This document shows positions 52,275 through 61,998 of a stretch of 64,000 nt of DNA, in pieces. The position numbers were made by a program, and so were the translations under genes. The stretch's first letter is position 1; each line of letters opens with the position of its first letter. Under the pieces are notes generated by a model. The model had not been told where the DNA came from. It saw only the letters and a program-made list of their open reading frames with translations, and did not search any database. The stretch comes from Brucella pseudintermedia (GTDB taxonomy: Bacteria > Pseudomonadota > Alphaproteobacteria > Rhizobiales > Rhizobiaceae): the NCBI RefSeq assembly GCF_008932435.1, contig NZ_WBWE01000007.1, forward strand, positions 1 to 64,000, written 5' to 3'.

Positions 52275-54059
52275 ATGGCCAGAATGCGTGCAGTCGATGC
52301 AGCCGTGCTTGTGCTGGAAAGAGAAGGGATCAATTGTGCCTTCGGTGTACCGGGCGCAGCGATCAATCCGTTTTATTCGGCGATGAAGGCGCGCGGCTCG
52401 ATCCGCCACATACTGGCGCGTCATGTCGAAGGCGCTTCGCACATGGCCGAAGGCTACACCCGCGCCAAGCATGGCAATATTGGCTTGTGCATCGGCACCT
52501 CCGGCCCCGCCGGAACGGATATGATTACGGGTCTTTATTCGGCTTCCGCCGACTCGATCCCGATCCTCTGCATCACCGGGCAGGCCCCGCGCGCGCGTCT
52601 CGACAAGGAAGACTTTCAGGCGGTCGATATCGCCAAGATCGCGGCCCCGGTCACCAAGTGGGCGGTCACGGTCATGGAACCGGCATTGGTGCCTTATGTT
52701 TTCCAGAAGGCGTTCCACATCATGAAGTCGGGCCGTCCCGGTCCGGTCCTGATCGACCTGCCGATTGATGTGCAGCTTGCCGAAATCGAATTCGACATCG
52801 ACACCTATCAGCCGATGGAAGCCTACAAGCCTGCTGCCACGCGGGCGCAGGCTGAAAAGGCGCTCGCCATGCTGAACGAGGCGGAGCGTCCGCTGATCGT
52901 CGCGGGCGGCGGCATCATCAATGCCGATGCATCCGATCTTCTGGTCGAATTCGCTGAGATCACCGGCATTCCGGTCATCCCGACCCTGATGGGCTGGGGC
53001 GTCATCCCTGACGATCACCGCCTGATGGCTGGCATGTGCGGCCTCCAGACCTCGCACCGCTATGGCAATGCCAATCTGCTGGCCTCCGATGTCGTGATCG
53101 GCATCGGCAACCGTTGGGCGAACCGTCATACGGGCAATGTCGACACCTACCGGAAGGACCGCAAGTTCATCCATATCGACATCGAGCCGACGCAGATCGG
53201 CCGTGTCTTCGCGCCGGATTTCGGCATCGTCTCGGATGCGGGCAAGGCGCTGAAGCTGCTGCTCGATGTTGCCACCGAATGGAAGTCGGCAGGCAAGCTG
53301 CGCGACTGGTCGGGCTGGGCGAAGGAATGCCAGGAGCGCAAGCGCACCATGCTGCGCAAGACACATTTCGACCAGACGCCGCTGAAGCCGCAGCGTGTCT
53401 ATGAAGAGATGAACAAGGCGTTCGGCCGCGATACCTGCTATGTGACGACCATCGGCCTCAGCCAGATTGCGGGCGCGCAGTTCCTGCATGTCTATCGTCC
53501 GCGCAACTGGATCAATTGCGGTCAGGCCGGTCCGCTTGGCTGGACGCTGCCTGCGGCGCTCGGTGTGCGTGCCGCCGATCCTGATCGCCCGATCGTGGCG
53601 CTTTCCGGCGACTATGATTTCCAGTTCCTGATCGAGGAACTGGCGGTCGGCGCACAGCACAAGCTGCCCTACATCCATGTGGTCGTGAACAATTCCTATC
53701 TCGGTCTCATCCGGCAGGCGCAGCGCGGCTTCAACATGGATTTCGAAGTGAGTCTCGCCTTCGACAACATCAATGCCGATGGCGATGCCGAAAAGGGTTA
53801 CGGCGTCGATCATGTGGCGGTCGCGGAAGGTCTCGGCTGCAAGGCGATTCGGGTCCGCAGCCCCAACCAGTTCGCCGAAAGTTTTGAACAGGCAAAAGCG
53901 CTGATGGCGGAGTATCAGGTGCCGGTTGTTCTGGAATTCATCCTCGAACGCGTTACCAATATTTCCATGGGTGTCGACATCGATCAGGTTGTCGAATTCG
54001 AGGAACTGGCCGAACGCGGCGAAGATGCGCCGACTGCGATTGCGGCATTGTTGGACTAA
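52275..54059 (+). CDS. gcl: Glyoxylate carboligase (tartronate-semialdehyde synthase)
   Basis: A 594-residue ThDP/FAD enzyme joining two glyoxylates to tartronate semialdehyde and CO2. It closely resembles the E. coli enzyme along its whole length: [17 protein letters not shown], then [18 protein letters not shown] with a valine at the position where other ThDP enzymes keep a catalytic glutamate, as is normal for Gcl. LSGDYDFQF and [10 protein letters not shown] form the ThDP motif. The start has GGAGGGAG upstream. It heads the gcl-hyi-glxR-glycerate kinase row, though a palindromic repeat separates it from hyi. Confidence 0.98.
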   Translation: MARMRAVDAAVLVLEREGINCAFGVPGAAINPFYSAMKARGSIRHILARHVEGASHMAEGYTRAKHGNIGLCIGTSGPAGTDMITGLYSASADSIPILCITGQAPRARLDKEDFQAVDIAKIAAPVTKWAVTVMEPALVPYVFQKAFHIMKSGRPGPVLIDLPIDVQLAEIEFDIDTYQPMEAYKPAATRAQAEKALAMLNEAERPLIVAGGGIINADASDLLVEFAEITGIPVIPTLMGWGVIPDDHRLMAGMCGLQTSHRYGNANLLASDVVIGIGNRWANRHTGNVDTYRKDRKFIHIDIEPTQIGRVFAPDFGIVSDAGKALKLLLDVATEWKSAGKLRDWSGWAKECQERKRTMLRKTHFDQTPLKPQRVYEEMNKAFGRDTCYVTTIGLSQIAGAQFLHVYRPRNWINCGQAGPLGWTLPAALGVRAADPDRPIVALSGDYDFQFLIEELAVGAQHKLPYIHVVVNNSYLGLIRQAQRGFNMDFEVSLAFDNINADGDAEKGYGVDHVAVAEGLGCKAIRVRSPNQFAESFEQAKALMAEYQVPVVLEFILERVTNISMGVDIDQVVEFEELAERGEDAPTAIAALLD

Positions 54060-54086
54060 CGTGAAGCCGATCTACTCCTTCGTTTC

Positions 54087-54211
54087 TCCCTCATCCTGAG
54101 GTGCGGAGCGTAGCGAAGCCTCGAAGGACGAGGGCAGGCGCGGTGCATTTTCCCTCGCCCTTCGAGACGCCTCCCCCTCGACAAGCTCGGGAGGCTCCTC
54201 AGGATGAGGGA
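54087..54211. repeat. Long palindromic intergenic repeat between gcl and hyi
   Basis: Outer arms at 54087-54101 and 54197-54211 are perfect 15-bp complements (CCCTCATCCTGAGG and its complement). Inner parts such as CCTCGAAGGACGAGGG and CCCTCGCCCTTCGAGA pair further, giving a hairpin of about 125 nt. Elements of this kind are common between genes of rhizobia-related bacteria. A half copy is at 27536-27559. It could affect transcript stability between gcl and hyi. Confidence 0.8.
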
Positions 54212-54298
54212 AAAGAACAACGTTGAAGGCGATTCTAGGAAAACTGCGAAACGACTTTTTCCAGAATTGCGCAAATAGAGAATTACAAGGAGGCGGAA

Positions 54299-55093
54299 AT
54301 GCCGAGATTTGCAGCCAATCTCACCATGCTTTTCAACGAAGTGCCTTTCATGGACCGCTTCGCATTGGCAGCGAAGGCCGGGTTCACCGGGGTGGAATAT
54401 CTCTTCCCCTATGAGTTCAACCGGCACGAGTTGAAAGCAGCACTTGCAAAACACAACCTGGCGCAGGTCCTGCACAATCTGCCCGCAGGCAATTGGGCGG
54501 GCGGCGAGCGCGGCATTGCGGTTCTGCCGGATCGTGTCGATGATTTCCGGCGCGGCGTGGCCGATGCCATCGATTACGCTACGACGCTCAACTGTTCGCA
54601 GGTCAACTGCCTTTCCGGCATTGCCCCGCAGGGCGTGGACCCGGATGTGCTGCGCGCCACTTTCGTCAGCAACCTGCGTCTGGCCGCAAAGGAGCTGGGG
54701 AAGCATGGCATTCGCCTGCTGATCGAGCCGATCAACCACTACGACATTCCGGGCTTCTATCTCAACACGGTGGAGCAGGCGGTTTCGATCATCGATGAAG
54801 TGGGCAGCAACAACCTGTTCATCCAGTATGACCTTTACCACCAGCAGCGCACACGCGGCGAGCTTGTCGCCACTTACGAACGCTACAAGCCGTTGATCGC
54901 CCATATCCAGCTTGCCGACAATCCGGGCCGCAACGAGCCGGGTACCGGCGAGATCAATTATCCGAACGTGTTCGAAGCGCTGAAAAACGCCGGATACAAG
55001 GGCTGGATCGGCTGCGAATACAAGCCAAAGACCACCACCGAGGAAGGTCTCAGCTGGTTCAAACACCATGAAGCCGAACGGCTGACTGCATAA
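54299..55093 (+). CDS. hyi: Hydroxypyruvate isomerase
   Basis: A 264-residue TIM-barrel enzyme converting hydroxypyruvate and tartronate semialdehyde. PRFAANLTMLFNEVPFMDRF is the conserved start; metal ligands lie in IEPINHYDIPGF, QYDLYHQQ and IGCEYKP. AAGGAGG lies 5 nt before the ATG. It follows gcl with the palindromic repeat between and precedes glxR by 22 bp. Confidence 0.95.
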   Translation: MPRFAANLTMLFNEVPFMDRFALAAKAGFTGVEYLFPYEFNRHELKAALAKHNLAQVLHNLPAGNWAGGERGIAVLPDRVDDFRRGVADAIDYATTLNCSQVNCLSGIAPQGVDPDVLRATFVSNLRLAAKELGKHGIRLLIEPINHYDIPGFYLNTVEQAVSIIDEVGSNNLFIQYDLYHQQRTRGELVATYERYKPLIAHIQLADNPGRNEPGTGEINYPNVFEALKNAGYKGWIGCEYKPKTTTEEGLSWFKHHEAERLTA

Positions 55094-55115
55094 TTTTGAT
55101 TAGGGAGTAAACGAC

Positions 55116-56000
55116 ATGGCCAAGATAGGCTTCATCGGACTGGGGATCATGGGCACGCCGATGGCGCGCCATTTGCAGGATGCCGGACATCAGATCTTCA
55201 CTTCGCGGTTCAATCCTCCGCCGCGTCAGGAACTGATCGATAACGGTCTGCAAATTGTGGAGACGCCGAAGGCCGTTGCCGAGGAATGCGACACGGTTAT
55301 TCTCATGCTTCCCGATACGCCGCAGGTGGCCGAAGTCATCTTCGGTGAGGGCGGCGCCATTGGCGGTCTTGGCCAGGGCAAGCTGCTCATCGACATGAGC
55401 TCGATTTCGCCCATCGAAACGAAGGAATTTGCAAAAAAAGTCCGCGCCACCGGTGCGGAATATATCGATGCGCCGGTTTCGGGCGGTGAGGTCGGCGCGA
55501 AGAACGCAAGCCTCTCCATCATGGCGGGCGGTTCGCAGGAATCCTTCGACCGTGCGCTACCGCTCCTGAAGCTCATGGGCAAAAACATCACCCTCGTCGG
55601 CGATTGCGGCGACGGCCAGACCACCAAGGTTGCAAACCAGATCATCGTCGCACTCAATATTGAGGCGGTTGCCGAAGCGCTGGTTTTTGCTTCCAAGGCC
55701 GGTGCCGACCCGGCAAAGGTGCGCGAAGCGCTGATGGGCGGCTTTGCATCGTCCCGCATTCTGGAAGTCCATGGCGAACGCATGATCAAGCGTACTTTCG
55801 ATCCGGGCTTCCGCATTTCGCTGCACCAGAAGGACTTGAACCTCGCGCTGCAAGGCGCAAAGGCGCTCGGCGTTTCGCTGCCGAACACGGCCACGGCACA
55901 GGAACTGTTCAATTCCTGCGCGGCGCATGGCGATGACGGTCTCGACCATTCGGGTCTGGTGCGTGCGCTGGAGAGGATGGCGAACCACGACGTAGCCTGA
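55116..56000 (+). CDS. glxR: 2-hydroxy-3-oxopropionate (tartronate semialdehyde) reductase
   Basis: A 294-residue beta-hydroxyacid dehydrogenase. The NADH-binding motif is KIGFIGLGIMGTPMARHL; substrate and catalytic segments are DAPVSGGEVGA and the lysine in GDGQTTKVANQIIV. It reduces tartronate semialdehyde to D-glycerate. AGGGAG precedes the ATG. It lies between hyi and the glycerate kinase, completing the glycerate route from glyoxylate. Confidence 0.95.
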   Translation: MAKIGFIGLGIMGTPMARHLQDAGHQIFTSRFNPPPRQELIDNGLQIVETPKAVAEECDTVILMLPDTPQVAEVIFGEGGAIGGLGQGKLLIDMSSISPIETKEFAKKVRATGAEYIDAPVSGGEVGAKNASLSIMAGGSQESFDRALPLLKLMGKNITLVGDCGDGQTTKVANQIIVALNIEAVAEALVFASKAGADPAKVREALMGGFASSRILEVHGERMIKRTFDPGFRISLHQKDLNLALQGAKALGVSLPNTATAQELFNSCAAHGDDGLDHSGLVRALERMANHDVA

Positions 56001-56127
56001 CGTCCCAGGCGAACTCTCTGGAGGGAGAGGGCGGAGCTGGCTGCTTGGAGGAGGTGGCCGGCTCCATTGATTTTAGATCTCGGGCGGGGAATAGTGCCGC
56101 CGTTAACACGCCAGCATCGGGAAACTC

Positions 56128-57414
56128 ATGTCTGCCATCACCGATCCCAAGAAGTTTCTGACCAGCCTGTTCGATGCTGCGGTTGCGGCTGCCGATCCTG
56201 AACTGGTGATCCGCGCCAATCTTCCGGCCAAGCCGAAAGGGCGCACGATCGTCATCGGCGCGGGCAAGGGATCGGCGCAGATGGCGGCCGCTTTCGAGCG
56301 GGCGTGGGCCGAAAAATATGACGCTCCATTGGAGGGCGTGGTGGTGACACGTTATGGCTATGGCGCGCCCTGCGAACGCATCGAGATCATCGAGGCGGCG
56401 CATCCGGTTCCCGATGAGGCGGGGCTTCAGGCCACGAAGCGGCTGTTCGACGCCGTGTCGAATCTGACCGAAGATGACCTCGTGGTGGCGCTCATCTCCG
56501 GTGGCGGGTCCGCCCTTTTGCCGTCGCCCCCTGACGGGCTGACGCTGGACGACGAAATCACCGTCAACAAGGCATTGCTTGCCTCCGGCGCGCCGATTTC
56601 GGCAATGAATGCTGTTCGCAAGCACCTGTCCACCATCAAGGGCGGCAGGCTCGCCGCCGCCGCGCATCCGGCAACGGTGTTCTCGCTCGTTGTCTCGGAT
56701 ATTCCGGGCGACAATCCCGCCTTCGTGGCTTCCGGCCCCACCGTTCCGGACTCCACCAGCCGCGACGAGGCTTTGAAAATCATCGAACGCTACCGGCTCG
56801 AATTGCCAGAGGCAGCACTTGCCCATATCAGGAGCGAAGCCGCCCACGCGCCGAAGCCGGATGACAAGGTTTTCGCCCGAAACGAGGTACGCGTGATTGC
56901 ATCCGCCGCCGTTTCGCTGGAAGCGGCGGTGAAGGAAGCTGCGCGTCACGGCGTCGAAGCGGTGATCCTGTCCGATGCGATGGAAGGTGAGGCGCGGGAA
57001 GTGGCGCATGTTCATGCGGCGATTGCCCGCGAAGTGGCTGACCGTGACCGCCCGTTCAAGAAACCCGTGGTCATTCTGTCGGGCGGCGAAACCACCGTCA
57101 CCATTCGTGGGAAAGGTGGCAAGGGCGGACGCAACAGCGAGTTCCTGCTGTCCTTCGCCCTCGATATCGATGGCTATGACAATATCCACGCGCTTGCCGC
57201 CGACACGGATGGCATTGACGGCTCGGAAGACAATGCCGGAGCCTTTGCCGATGGTTCCACGGTTTCGCGCCTGCAAAAAGCGGGCGAGGACGGCGCGGCG
57301 CGTCTTGCCAAAAACGATGCATGGACGGCATTCGACGCCATCGGCGATCTGTTCGTGCCGGGGCCAACCGGCACGAATGTCAATGATTTGCGCGCTATTT
57401 TGATAACGGACTAG
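56128..57414 (+). CDS. Glycerate 2-kinase (MOFRL family)
   Basis: A 428-residue kinase of the DUF4147/MOFRL type. TIVIGAGKGSAQMAAAFERA and ALISGGGSALLPSPPDGLTL are the N-terminal nucleotide and glycerate sites. VILSGGETTVTIRGKGGKGG and NSEFLLSFALDI, then AADTDGIDGSEDNAGAF, form the MOFRL domain. It phosphorylates glycerate to 2-phosphoglycerate, linking the glyoxylate pathway to glycolysis. This family is also labelled TtuD or GckA, so no symbol is given. Its end overlaps ccoS tail to tail by 20 bp. Confidence 0.93.
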   Translation: MSAITDPKKFLTSLFDAAVAAADPELVIRANLPAKPKGRTIVIGAGKGSAQMAAAFERAWAEKYDAPLEGVVVTRYGYGAPCERIEIIEAAHPVPDEAGLQATKRLFDAVSNLTEDDLVVALISGGGSALLPSPPDGLTLDDEITVNKALLASGAPISAMNAVRKHLSTIKGGRLAAAAHPATVFSLVVSDIPGDNPAFVASGPTVPDSTSRDEALKIIERYRLELPEAALAHIRSEAAHAPKPDDKVFARNEVRVIASAAVSLEAAVKEAARHGVEAVILSDAMEGEAREVAHVHAAIAREVADRDRPFKKPVVILSGGETTVTIRGKGGKGGRNSEFLLSFALDIDGYDNIHALAADTDGIDGSEDNAGAFADGSTVSRLQKAGEDGAARLAKNDAWTAFDAIGDLFVPGPTGTNVNDLRAILITD

Positions 57415-57553
57415 TTTCGTCGTCGAGCAGGATGCGGTTTGCCGCGCCGTCGAGATCCTCATACTGGCCGTTTTTCAACGACCAGAGAAAGGCGACAAGA
57501 CCGAGCAGGCCCAGAAACAGCGCAATGGGAATGAGAAAGATAAGTCCGCTCAT
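57395..57553 (-). CDS. ccoS: cbb3 oxidase assembly protein CcoS
   Basis: A 52-residue protein, MSGLIFLIPIALFLGLLGLV at the start (one membrane helix), followed by FLWSLKNGQYEDLDGAANRI, the CcoS signature. It is needed for cofactor insertion into cbb3 oxidase. The ATG overlaps the ccoI stop by 4 bp (ATGA), showing translational coupling. It is the last gene of the ccoGHIS set, and its 3' end overlaps the convergent glycerate kinase gene. Confidence 0.93.
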   Translation of the reverse strand: MSGLIFLIPIALFLGLLGLVAFLWSLKNGQYEDLDGAANRILLDDETSPLSK

Positions 57554-59808
57554 TTGTGCGCTTCCTTGATGGCGGCAACAGGCGCGATGGCTTTCTGCGT
57601 CTGTTGCTTTTGTTTTCCGGCCCGCAACCGCAATGCGTTGCTGACGACCACGATGGACGACAGCGACATGGAAAGCGCTGCCACCAGCGGGGTGACATAG
57701 CCGAAAATCGCAATCGGCACGGCGATGATATTATAGCCGATGGAAAGCGCAAAATTCTGGCTGATGAGCTTGCCCGCTTCCTTCGATACGGCAAAGGCGA
57801 GCGGCACTGCCGACAGGCTTTCGCGCAGGAAGACGAAATCGGCTGCATTGCGGCCAATGTCGGCTGCGGTTGCAGGGGCCATGGAAACATGGGCCGCGAC
57901 GAGCGCGGGCGCATCGTTGAGGCCGTCGCCGACCATCAGCACCTTGCTTCCTTCCGCCGACAGTTTCTGCACCAGTTCCGACTTGTCGGCGGGCAGCACT
58001 TCGGCCTTGAAATTGTCGACGCCGAGATAACCTGCAAGCCTCTCGACGGCAGGCCGCTTGTCACCGGAAATGATGCGAAGCTTCAGCCCGCTGCGCTTGA
58101 GTGTGGCAATGGCTCCGGCAGCGTCTTCGCGCGGCTGATCCTCAAAGCGGAAGGTCTGGACCAGCTTGCCATCAATGGAAAGACAGGTCTCGGGGCCGTC
58201 GGCATGGGGCAGGGCGGCGCTGTTATCTGCCCAGTCACGCTTGCCCAGCCGATAGACGGCACCGTTCAGCTCGGCTTCGATACCGGCGCCCGGCACTTCC
58301 TCGATACGGGTGAAGGCGGTCATCGGCTTTGCGCCGGAGAACAGCGCCAGCGCTCGCGATAGGGGATGGCGCGAATAAAGCGACAGTTCGGCGGCGATTT
58401 CCAGAGTGTGGGGATTGATGGCATCGGCATCGATCAGCCGCGGCTGACCGAGCGTCAACGTGCCGGTCTTGTCGAAAATGGCGGTGTCGACTTCGGCCAT
58501 CCGCTCCATGGCGGAGCCGTCCTTGATCATGATGCCGTTTTCAAACAGGCGGCGCGCCGCAACCACCTGAACGATCGGCACTGCAAGGGCAAGCGCACAG
58601 GGACAGGTGATGATGAGGGTGCAGATCGCGATATAGATTGAGCGATACCAGTCGCCGCCGGTGTAGAACATCCAGCCGACAAAGGCCGCGAAAGCGATGG
58701 TATGGACCATCGGCACATAGAGTTCGGAAGCGCGGTCGGCAAGGCGACGGTAGTAGGCGCGCCCGCCTTCCGCCACATCCATCAGCCGCACCATTTCAGC
58801 GAGGAAGGAATCCTTTGCTTCCGCCGTCGCGCGAATGACGAGCGGCGTGGAAAGGTTGAGTGTACCGGCGCGAATATCCGAGCCGGGGCCGACCGGAACC
58901 GCATCGCTTTCACCCGATGCAATGGCGCAATCGAGTTCCGAACGGCCTTCTTCCACCTTGGCATCGACCGGAACCCGCTCGCCAGCCGCAAGGATGATGC
59001 GCATTCCGGGCCGGATTTCGTTGACCGGCAGGTAATTGCGTTCGTCATTTTCGCCGATCACCACCGCGCCGCGCGAGCCCAGTTGCGCCAGACTGCGCAC
59101 GGCGGAACGGGCGCGGGCGCGCATCATGTAGTCGAGCGTGCGGCCGATCAGCAGGAAGAACAGCAACGTCACCGATGCATCGAAGTAGGCGTGCTGGCCG
59201 TGATGCAGGGTTTCATAAACGCTCATGCCGAAGGCAAGCGTGATGGCGAGCGCAATCGGCACATCCATGTTGACGCGCCGCGTGCGCAGCGCATTCCACG
59301 CGGAAACATAGAAGATGCGGCCCGAATAGATCAGTGTCGGCAGGGCGATAAGGCCGGAAATCCAGTGGAACATGTCGCGGGTCGCGGCATCCGCGCCCGA
59401 CCAGACCGCAACGGACAAGAGCATCACATTGCTGGAAGCGAAGGCCGCGACGCCAAGCGCGATCAGAAGCCGCGTGAAGGTCGGGTCTTTCTCCTGCGCC
59501 ATGTCGAAGATATGCGCTTCGTAACCCAGCCTGCGCAACGGATCGACCACATCGGGCGGCGTTTCGCCATCCTTCCAGCGCACGGTAACGCGGCGCGCCG
59601 TCAGGTTGACGCGGACATAGGCAACGCCCGAAATCTTGCCGAGCGTCTCCTCGATATTCTTGATGCACAACCCGCAGTGAACGCCGGGAACCGACAGGTC
59701 GAGCTGGCGCAGACCATCGCCGAGCGCACGGCTTGCGACCTGCATTTCATCTGTCGAAACGGCCTGAATGACGGTCGCAGCTCGCGCATTCTCGACGCAG
59801 CAGCTCAT
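57550..59808 (-). CDS. ccoI: Copper-type P-type ATPase of the cbb3 assembly set
   Basis: A 752-residue P1B ATPase (FixI/CcoI). An N-terminal heavy-metal domain has GVHCGLCIKNIEETLG. Eight membrane segments include the CPC motif in ITCPCALALAVPIV. The phosphorylation site is DKTGTLT, with TGES-like ASGES and the hinge GDGLNDAPAL. It exports copper to the periplasm for cytochrome cbb3 oxidase assembly. It overlaps ccoH and ccoS by 4 bp each. Confidence 0.96.
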   Translation of the reverse strand: MSCCVENARAATVIQAVSTDEMQVASRALGDGLRQLDLSVPGVHCGLCIKNIEETLGKISGVAYVRVNLTARRVTVRWKDGETPPDVVDPLRRLGYEAHIFDMAQEKDPTFTRLLIALGVAAFASSNVMLLSVAVWSGADAATRDMFHWISGLIALPTLIYSGRIFYVSAWNALRTRRVNMDVPIALAITLAFGMSVYETLHHGQHAYFDASVTLLFFLLIGRTLDYMMRARARSAVRSLAQLGSRGAVVIGENDERNYLPVNEIRPGMRIILAAGERVPVDAKVEEGRSELDCAIASGESDAVPVGPGSDIRAGTLNLSTPLVIRATAEAKDSFLAEMVRLMDVAEGGRAYYRRLADRASELYVPMVHTIAFAAFVGWMFYTGGDWYRSIYIAICTLIITCPCALALAVPIVQVVAARRLFENGIMIKDGSAMERMAEVDTAIFDKTGTLTLGQPRLIDADAINPHTLEIAAELSLYSRHPLSRALALFSGAKPMTAFTRIEEVPGAGIEAELNGAVYRLGKRDWADNSAALPHADGPETCLSIDGKLVQTFRFEDQPREDAAGAIATLKRSGLKLRIISGDKRPAVERLAGYLGVDNFKAEVLPADKSELVQKLSAEGSKVLMVGDGLNDAPALVAAHVSMAPATAADIGRNAADFVFLRESLSAVPLAFAVSKEAGKLISQNFALSIGYNIIAVPIAIFGYVTPLVAALSMSLSSIVVVSNALRLRAGKQKQQTQKAIAPVAAIKEAHK

Positions 59809-60302
59809 AGTATCCTCCCATCCTTCACCAGAACGCGGATGATATGGCGATAAGGGTCTTCAAGACCGGCATCGGCATTCACTTCCATGATCCACGCGCC
59901 TTCGCCAAGTTCCAGCGGCGCGGTCAGCACGCCGGGCTCGCGAACGCTGAGCGCGGCCTTGGTATCGTGCTCATCACCGACCGGGCGTTTGAATTCCACG
60001 GTGCCGCCGGTCATGGCGACCGCCTTTCCTTCATGGTCCGCAAGCCGCCAGGTAAAGACGCCGTTTTCATAAGAAGGCTTCGATTGCCAGTTGAGCGCGG
60101 CCTGTTCCTTGCCGGTTTCAGCCTTCTCATTGAATTCCTGGCTGGCGACATAGGTGTTCTGCACGACCAGCCCGCTCCAGCTACGGATGGCATTGTAGGC
60201 CATGGTCAGGTTGACGGCGATGATGACACCGAAGAAGGCAACCATGATGCCCAGCATGTGCCAGCCGGTAAACGTGCCTGCGGTTTTCGACTTGATCGAC
60301 AT
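59805..60302 (-). CDS. ccoH: cbb3 oxidase assembly protein FixH/CcoH
   Basis: A 165-residue protein with one N-terminal membrane anchor (WHMLGIMVAFFGVIIAVNLT) and a periplasmic FixH domain (WSGLVVQNTYVASQEFNEKA, then QAALNWQSKPSYENGVFTWR). It stabilises the oxidase during assembly. Its ATG overlaps the ccoG stop by one base (TAATG) and its stop overlaps ccoI. Confidence 0.93.
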   Translation of the reverse strand: MSIKSKTAGTFTGWHMLGIMVAFFGVIIAVNLTMAYNAIRSWSGLVVQNTYVASQEFNEKAETGKEQAALNWQSKPSYENGVFTWRLADHEGKAVAMTGGTVEFKRPVGDEHDTKAALSVREPGVLTAPLELGEGAWIMEVNADAGLEDPYRHIIRVLVKDGRIL

Positions 60303-61852
60303 TATCTGCCCTCCGGCGCTATGAAAGTTGCCTTGTAGCGTGCATGTTCCGCGCCGCCCGCGTCCCGCACTTCGATTTCATAGTCGTGGCGATGTTCGGT
60401 AATCGCATCATGCGGCATGGTGACGAACACGCGCAATGTCTTCAGACGGTCCGGCTCCACCGGCACGTTGTAATTGCCGTCAGCATCCGCCGTTTCATCC
60501 TGAACGGTCAGCGTTGCCCCCGGCAGTCCTTCGATGGAAAGACGGAAGGTGCGCGGCGTCGGGATCATGTTGAGCAGCTTGACCGTATAGCCGTTGCGGA
60601 TCGATCCGTCCGACAGAAGCACATATTGCGGATTGCGGTCATGCAGCACGTTGATGCCGATACGCTGGCGCGTCGACAGCGAGATGACGAGCGTCAGGCC
60701 GATCAGCGCCCATATGGCGAAGTAGAACATGCTGCGCGGGCGCAGCACCTTCCTCCACGACAGGTTCTGCACCTTGTCCGAAAAGCTGTTCGGCGCCTTG
60801 TAGACCCGGGCGGGATCAATGGGCGCCGTGCCGTTATTGGTCGCCAGCGCCATGTTTGCATTGTAATCGGCAAGCGTTGCATAGGAGATGAGGCCGCGCG
60901 GCTTGTCGATCTTGTCCATCACCGTATTGCAGGCGTCGATGCACAGCGCGCAGGTGATGCATTCAAGCTGCTGGCCGTCGCGAATGTCGATACCCATCGG
61001 GCAGGCGGCGACACAGGCATTGCAATCCACGCAATCGCCGACGGTTTCGCCAGCGGCAATCGCCTTCTTAGAATGGCGCGAGCGCGGCTCGCCGCGCCAG
61101 TCATTATAGGTGACGGTCAGCGAATTTTCATCCAGCATCGCGGCCTGAATGCGCGGCCACGGGCACATATAGGTGCAGACCTGCTCGCGCATCAGCCCGC
61201 CGAAAACATAGGTGGTGGCGGTGAGGATGGCGACAGTGAAATAGGCGACGGGCGCTGCCTGCCCGGTCACGAAATCCATGAGCAGTTGCGGGGCGTCGGC
61301 GAAATAGAAAATCCATGCGCCGCCTGTCAGCACGCCGATCAGCAACCAGATGAAGTGTTTCGTCACGCGCTTCCAGAGCTTGTCGAAGGACCATGGCGCC
61401 TTGTCGAGCTTCATGCGCGCATTGCGGTCACCTTCGATGGCGCGCTCGACGACGAGATAAAGATCGACCCAGACGGTTTGCGGGCAGGTATAGCCGCACC
61501 AGGCGCGGCCCGCGACGGAGGTTATGAGAAACAGGCCAAGGCCCGCCATGATGAGCAGGCCGGCGACGTAGTAGAATTCCTGCGGCCAGATTTCGATGAA
61601 GAAGAAATAGAAGCGGCGATTGGCAAGATCGATCAGCACCGCCTGATCCGGCGCATAGGGGCCGCGATCCCAGGGCAGCCATGGCGTCAGATAGTAGATG
61701 CCGAGCGTAATGAGCATGACAATCCACTTGAAGCGCCGGAACTCGCCCTGAACGCGCTTCGGAAACACTTTCACCCGCGCAGCGTAGAGCGACTGCCGGG
61801 TCTTGGGGGAATTGACTGCCTGAACGTCAATGCGTTCGACATCGTCTGACAT
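60302..61852 (-). CDS. ccoG: cbb3 oxidase accessory protein FixG/CcoG
   Basis: A 516-residue membrane protein with five or so membrane segments and a double [4Fe-4S] ferredoxin region: CVDCNACVAACPMGIDI and CITCALCIDACNTVMDK. AGRAWCGYTCPQTVWVDLY and MREQVCTYMCPWPRIQAAM are family motifs. CcoG acts as a cupric reductase in copper delivery to the oxidase. The ATG at 61852 has AAGGAG 6 nt upstream. It is the first of ccoGHIS, separated from ccoP by a repeat-rich 142-bp gap. Confidence 0.96.
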   Translation of the reverse strand: MSDDVERIDVQAVNSPKTRQSLYAARVKVFPKRVQGEFRRFKWIVMLITLGIYYLTPWLPWDRGPYAPDQAVLIDLANRRFYFFFIEIWPQEFYYVAGLLIMAGLGLFLITSVAGRAWCGYTCPQTVWVDLYLVVERAIEGDRNARMKLDKAPWSFDKLWKRVTKHFIWLLIGVLTGGAWIFYFADAPQLLMDFVTGQAAPVAYFTVAILTATTYVFGGLMREQVCTYMCPWPRIQAAMLDENSLTVTYNDWRGEPRSRHSKKAIAAGETVGDCVDCNACVAACPMGIDIRDGQQLECITCALCIDACNTVMDKIDKPRGLISYATLADYNANMALATNNGTAPIDPARVYKAPNSFSDKVQNLSWRKVLRPRSMFYFAIWALIGLTLVISLSTRQRIGINVLHDRNPQYVLLSDGSIRNGYTVKLLNMIPTPRTFRLSIEGLPGATLTVQDETADADGNYNVPVEPDRLKTLRVFVTMPHDAITEHRHDYEIEVRDAGGAEHARYKATFIAPEGR

Positions 61853-61869
61853 TTTTCGCTCCTTTGGAG

Positions 61870-61998
61870 CAGGGCAGTAAGGCAATAGGGCAGTATGTGA
61901 TGGCCGCGATCAATACAGTCCCAAATTCCTTATTTTCCCTACTGCCTTACTGCCCTATTGCCTTACTGCCCTGTAGTCAGGCTTCGCAGCCTGACTAC
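61870..61998. repeat. 26-bp perfect inverted repeat made of heptamer units, plus an adjacent hairpin
   Basis: The arm 61870-61895 is the exact complement of 61948-61973 (26 bp, 52-nt spacer). The right arm is built of near-tandem units of the type TACTGCC/TATTGCC, with one extra unit in front. Immediately beside it, GTAGTCAGGCT (61973-61983) and its complement (61988-61998) form an 11-bp hairpin that includes the end of ccoP. It fills most of the ccoP-ccoG gap. No T tract follows on the minus strand. Confidence 0.85.

Noticed and set aside
51978-53813. 611-codon minus-strand frame antisense to gcl
   Set aside because: It is a shadow of gcl, which matches the known enzyme end to end.
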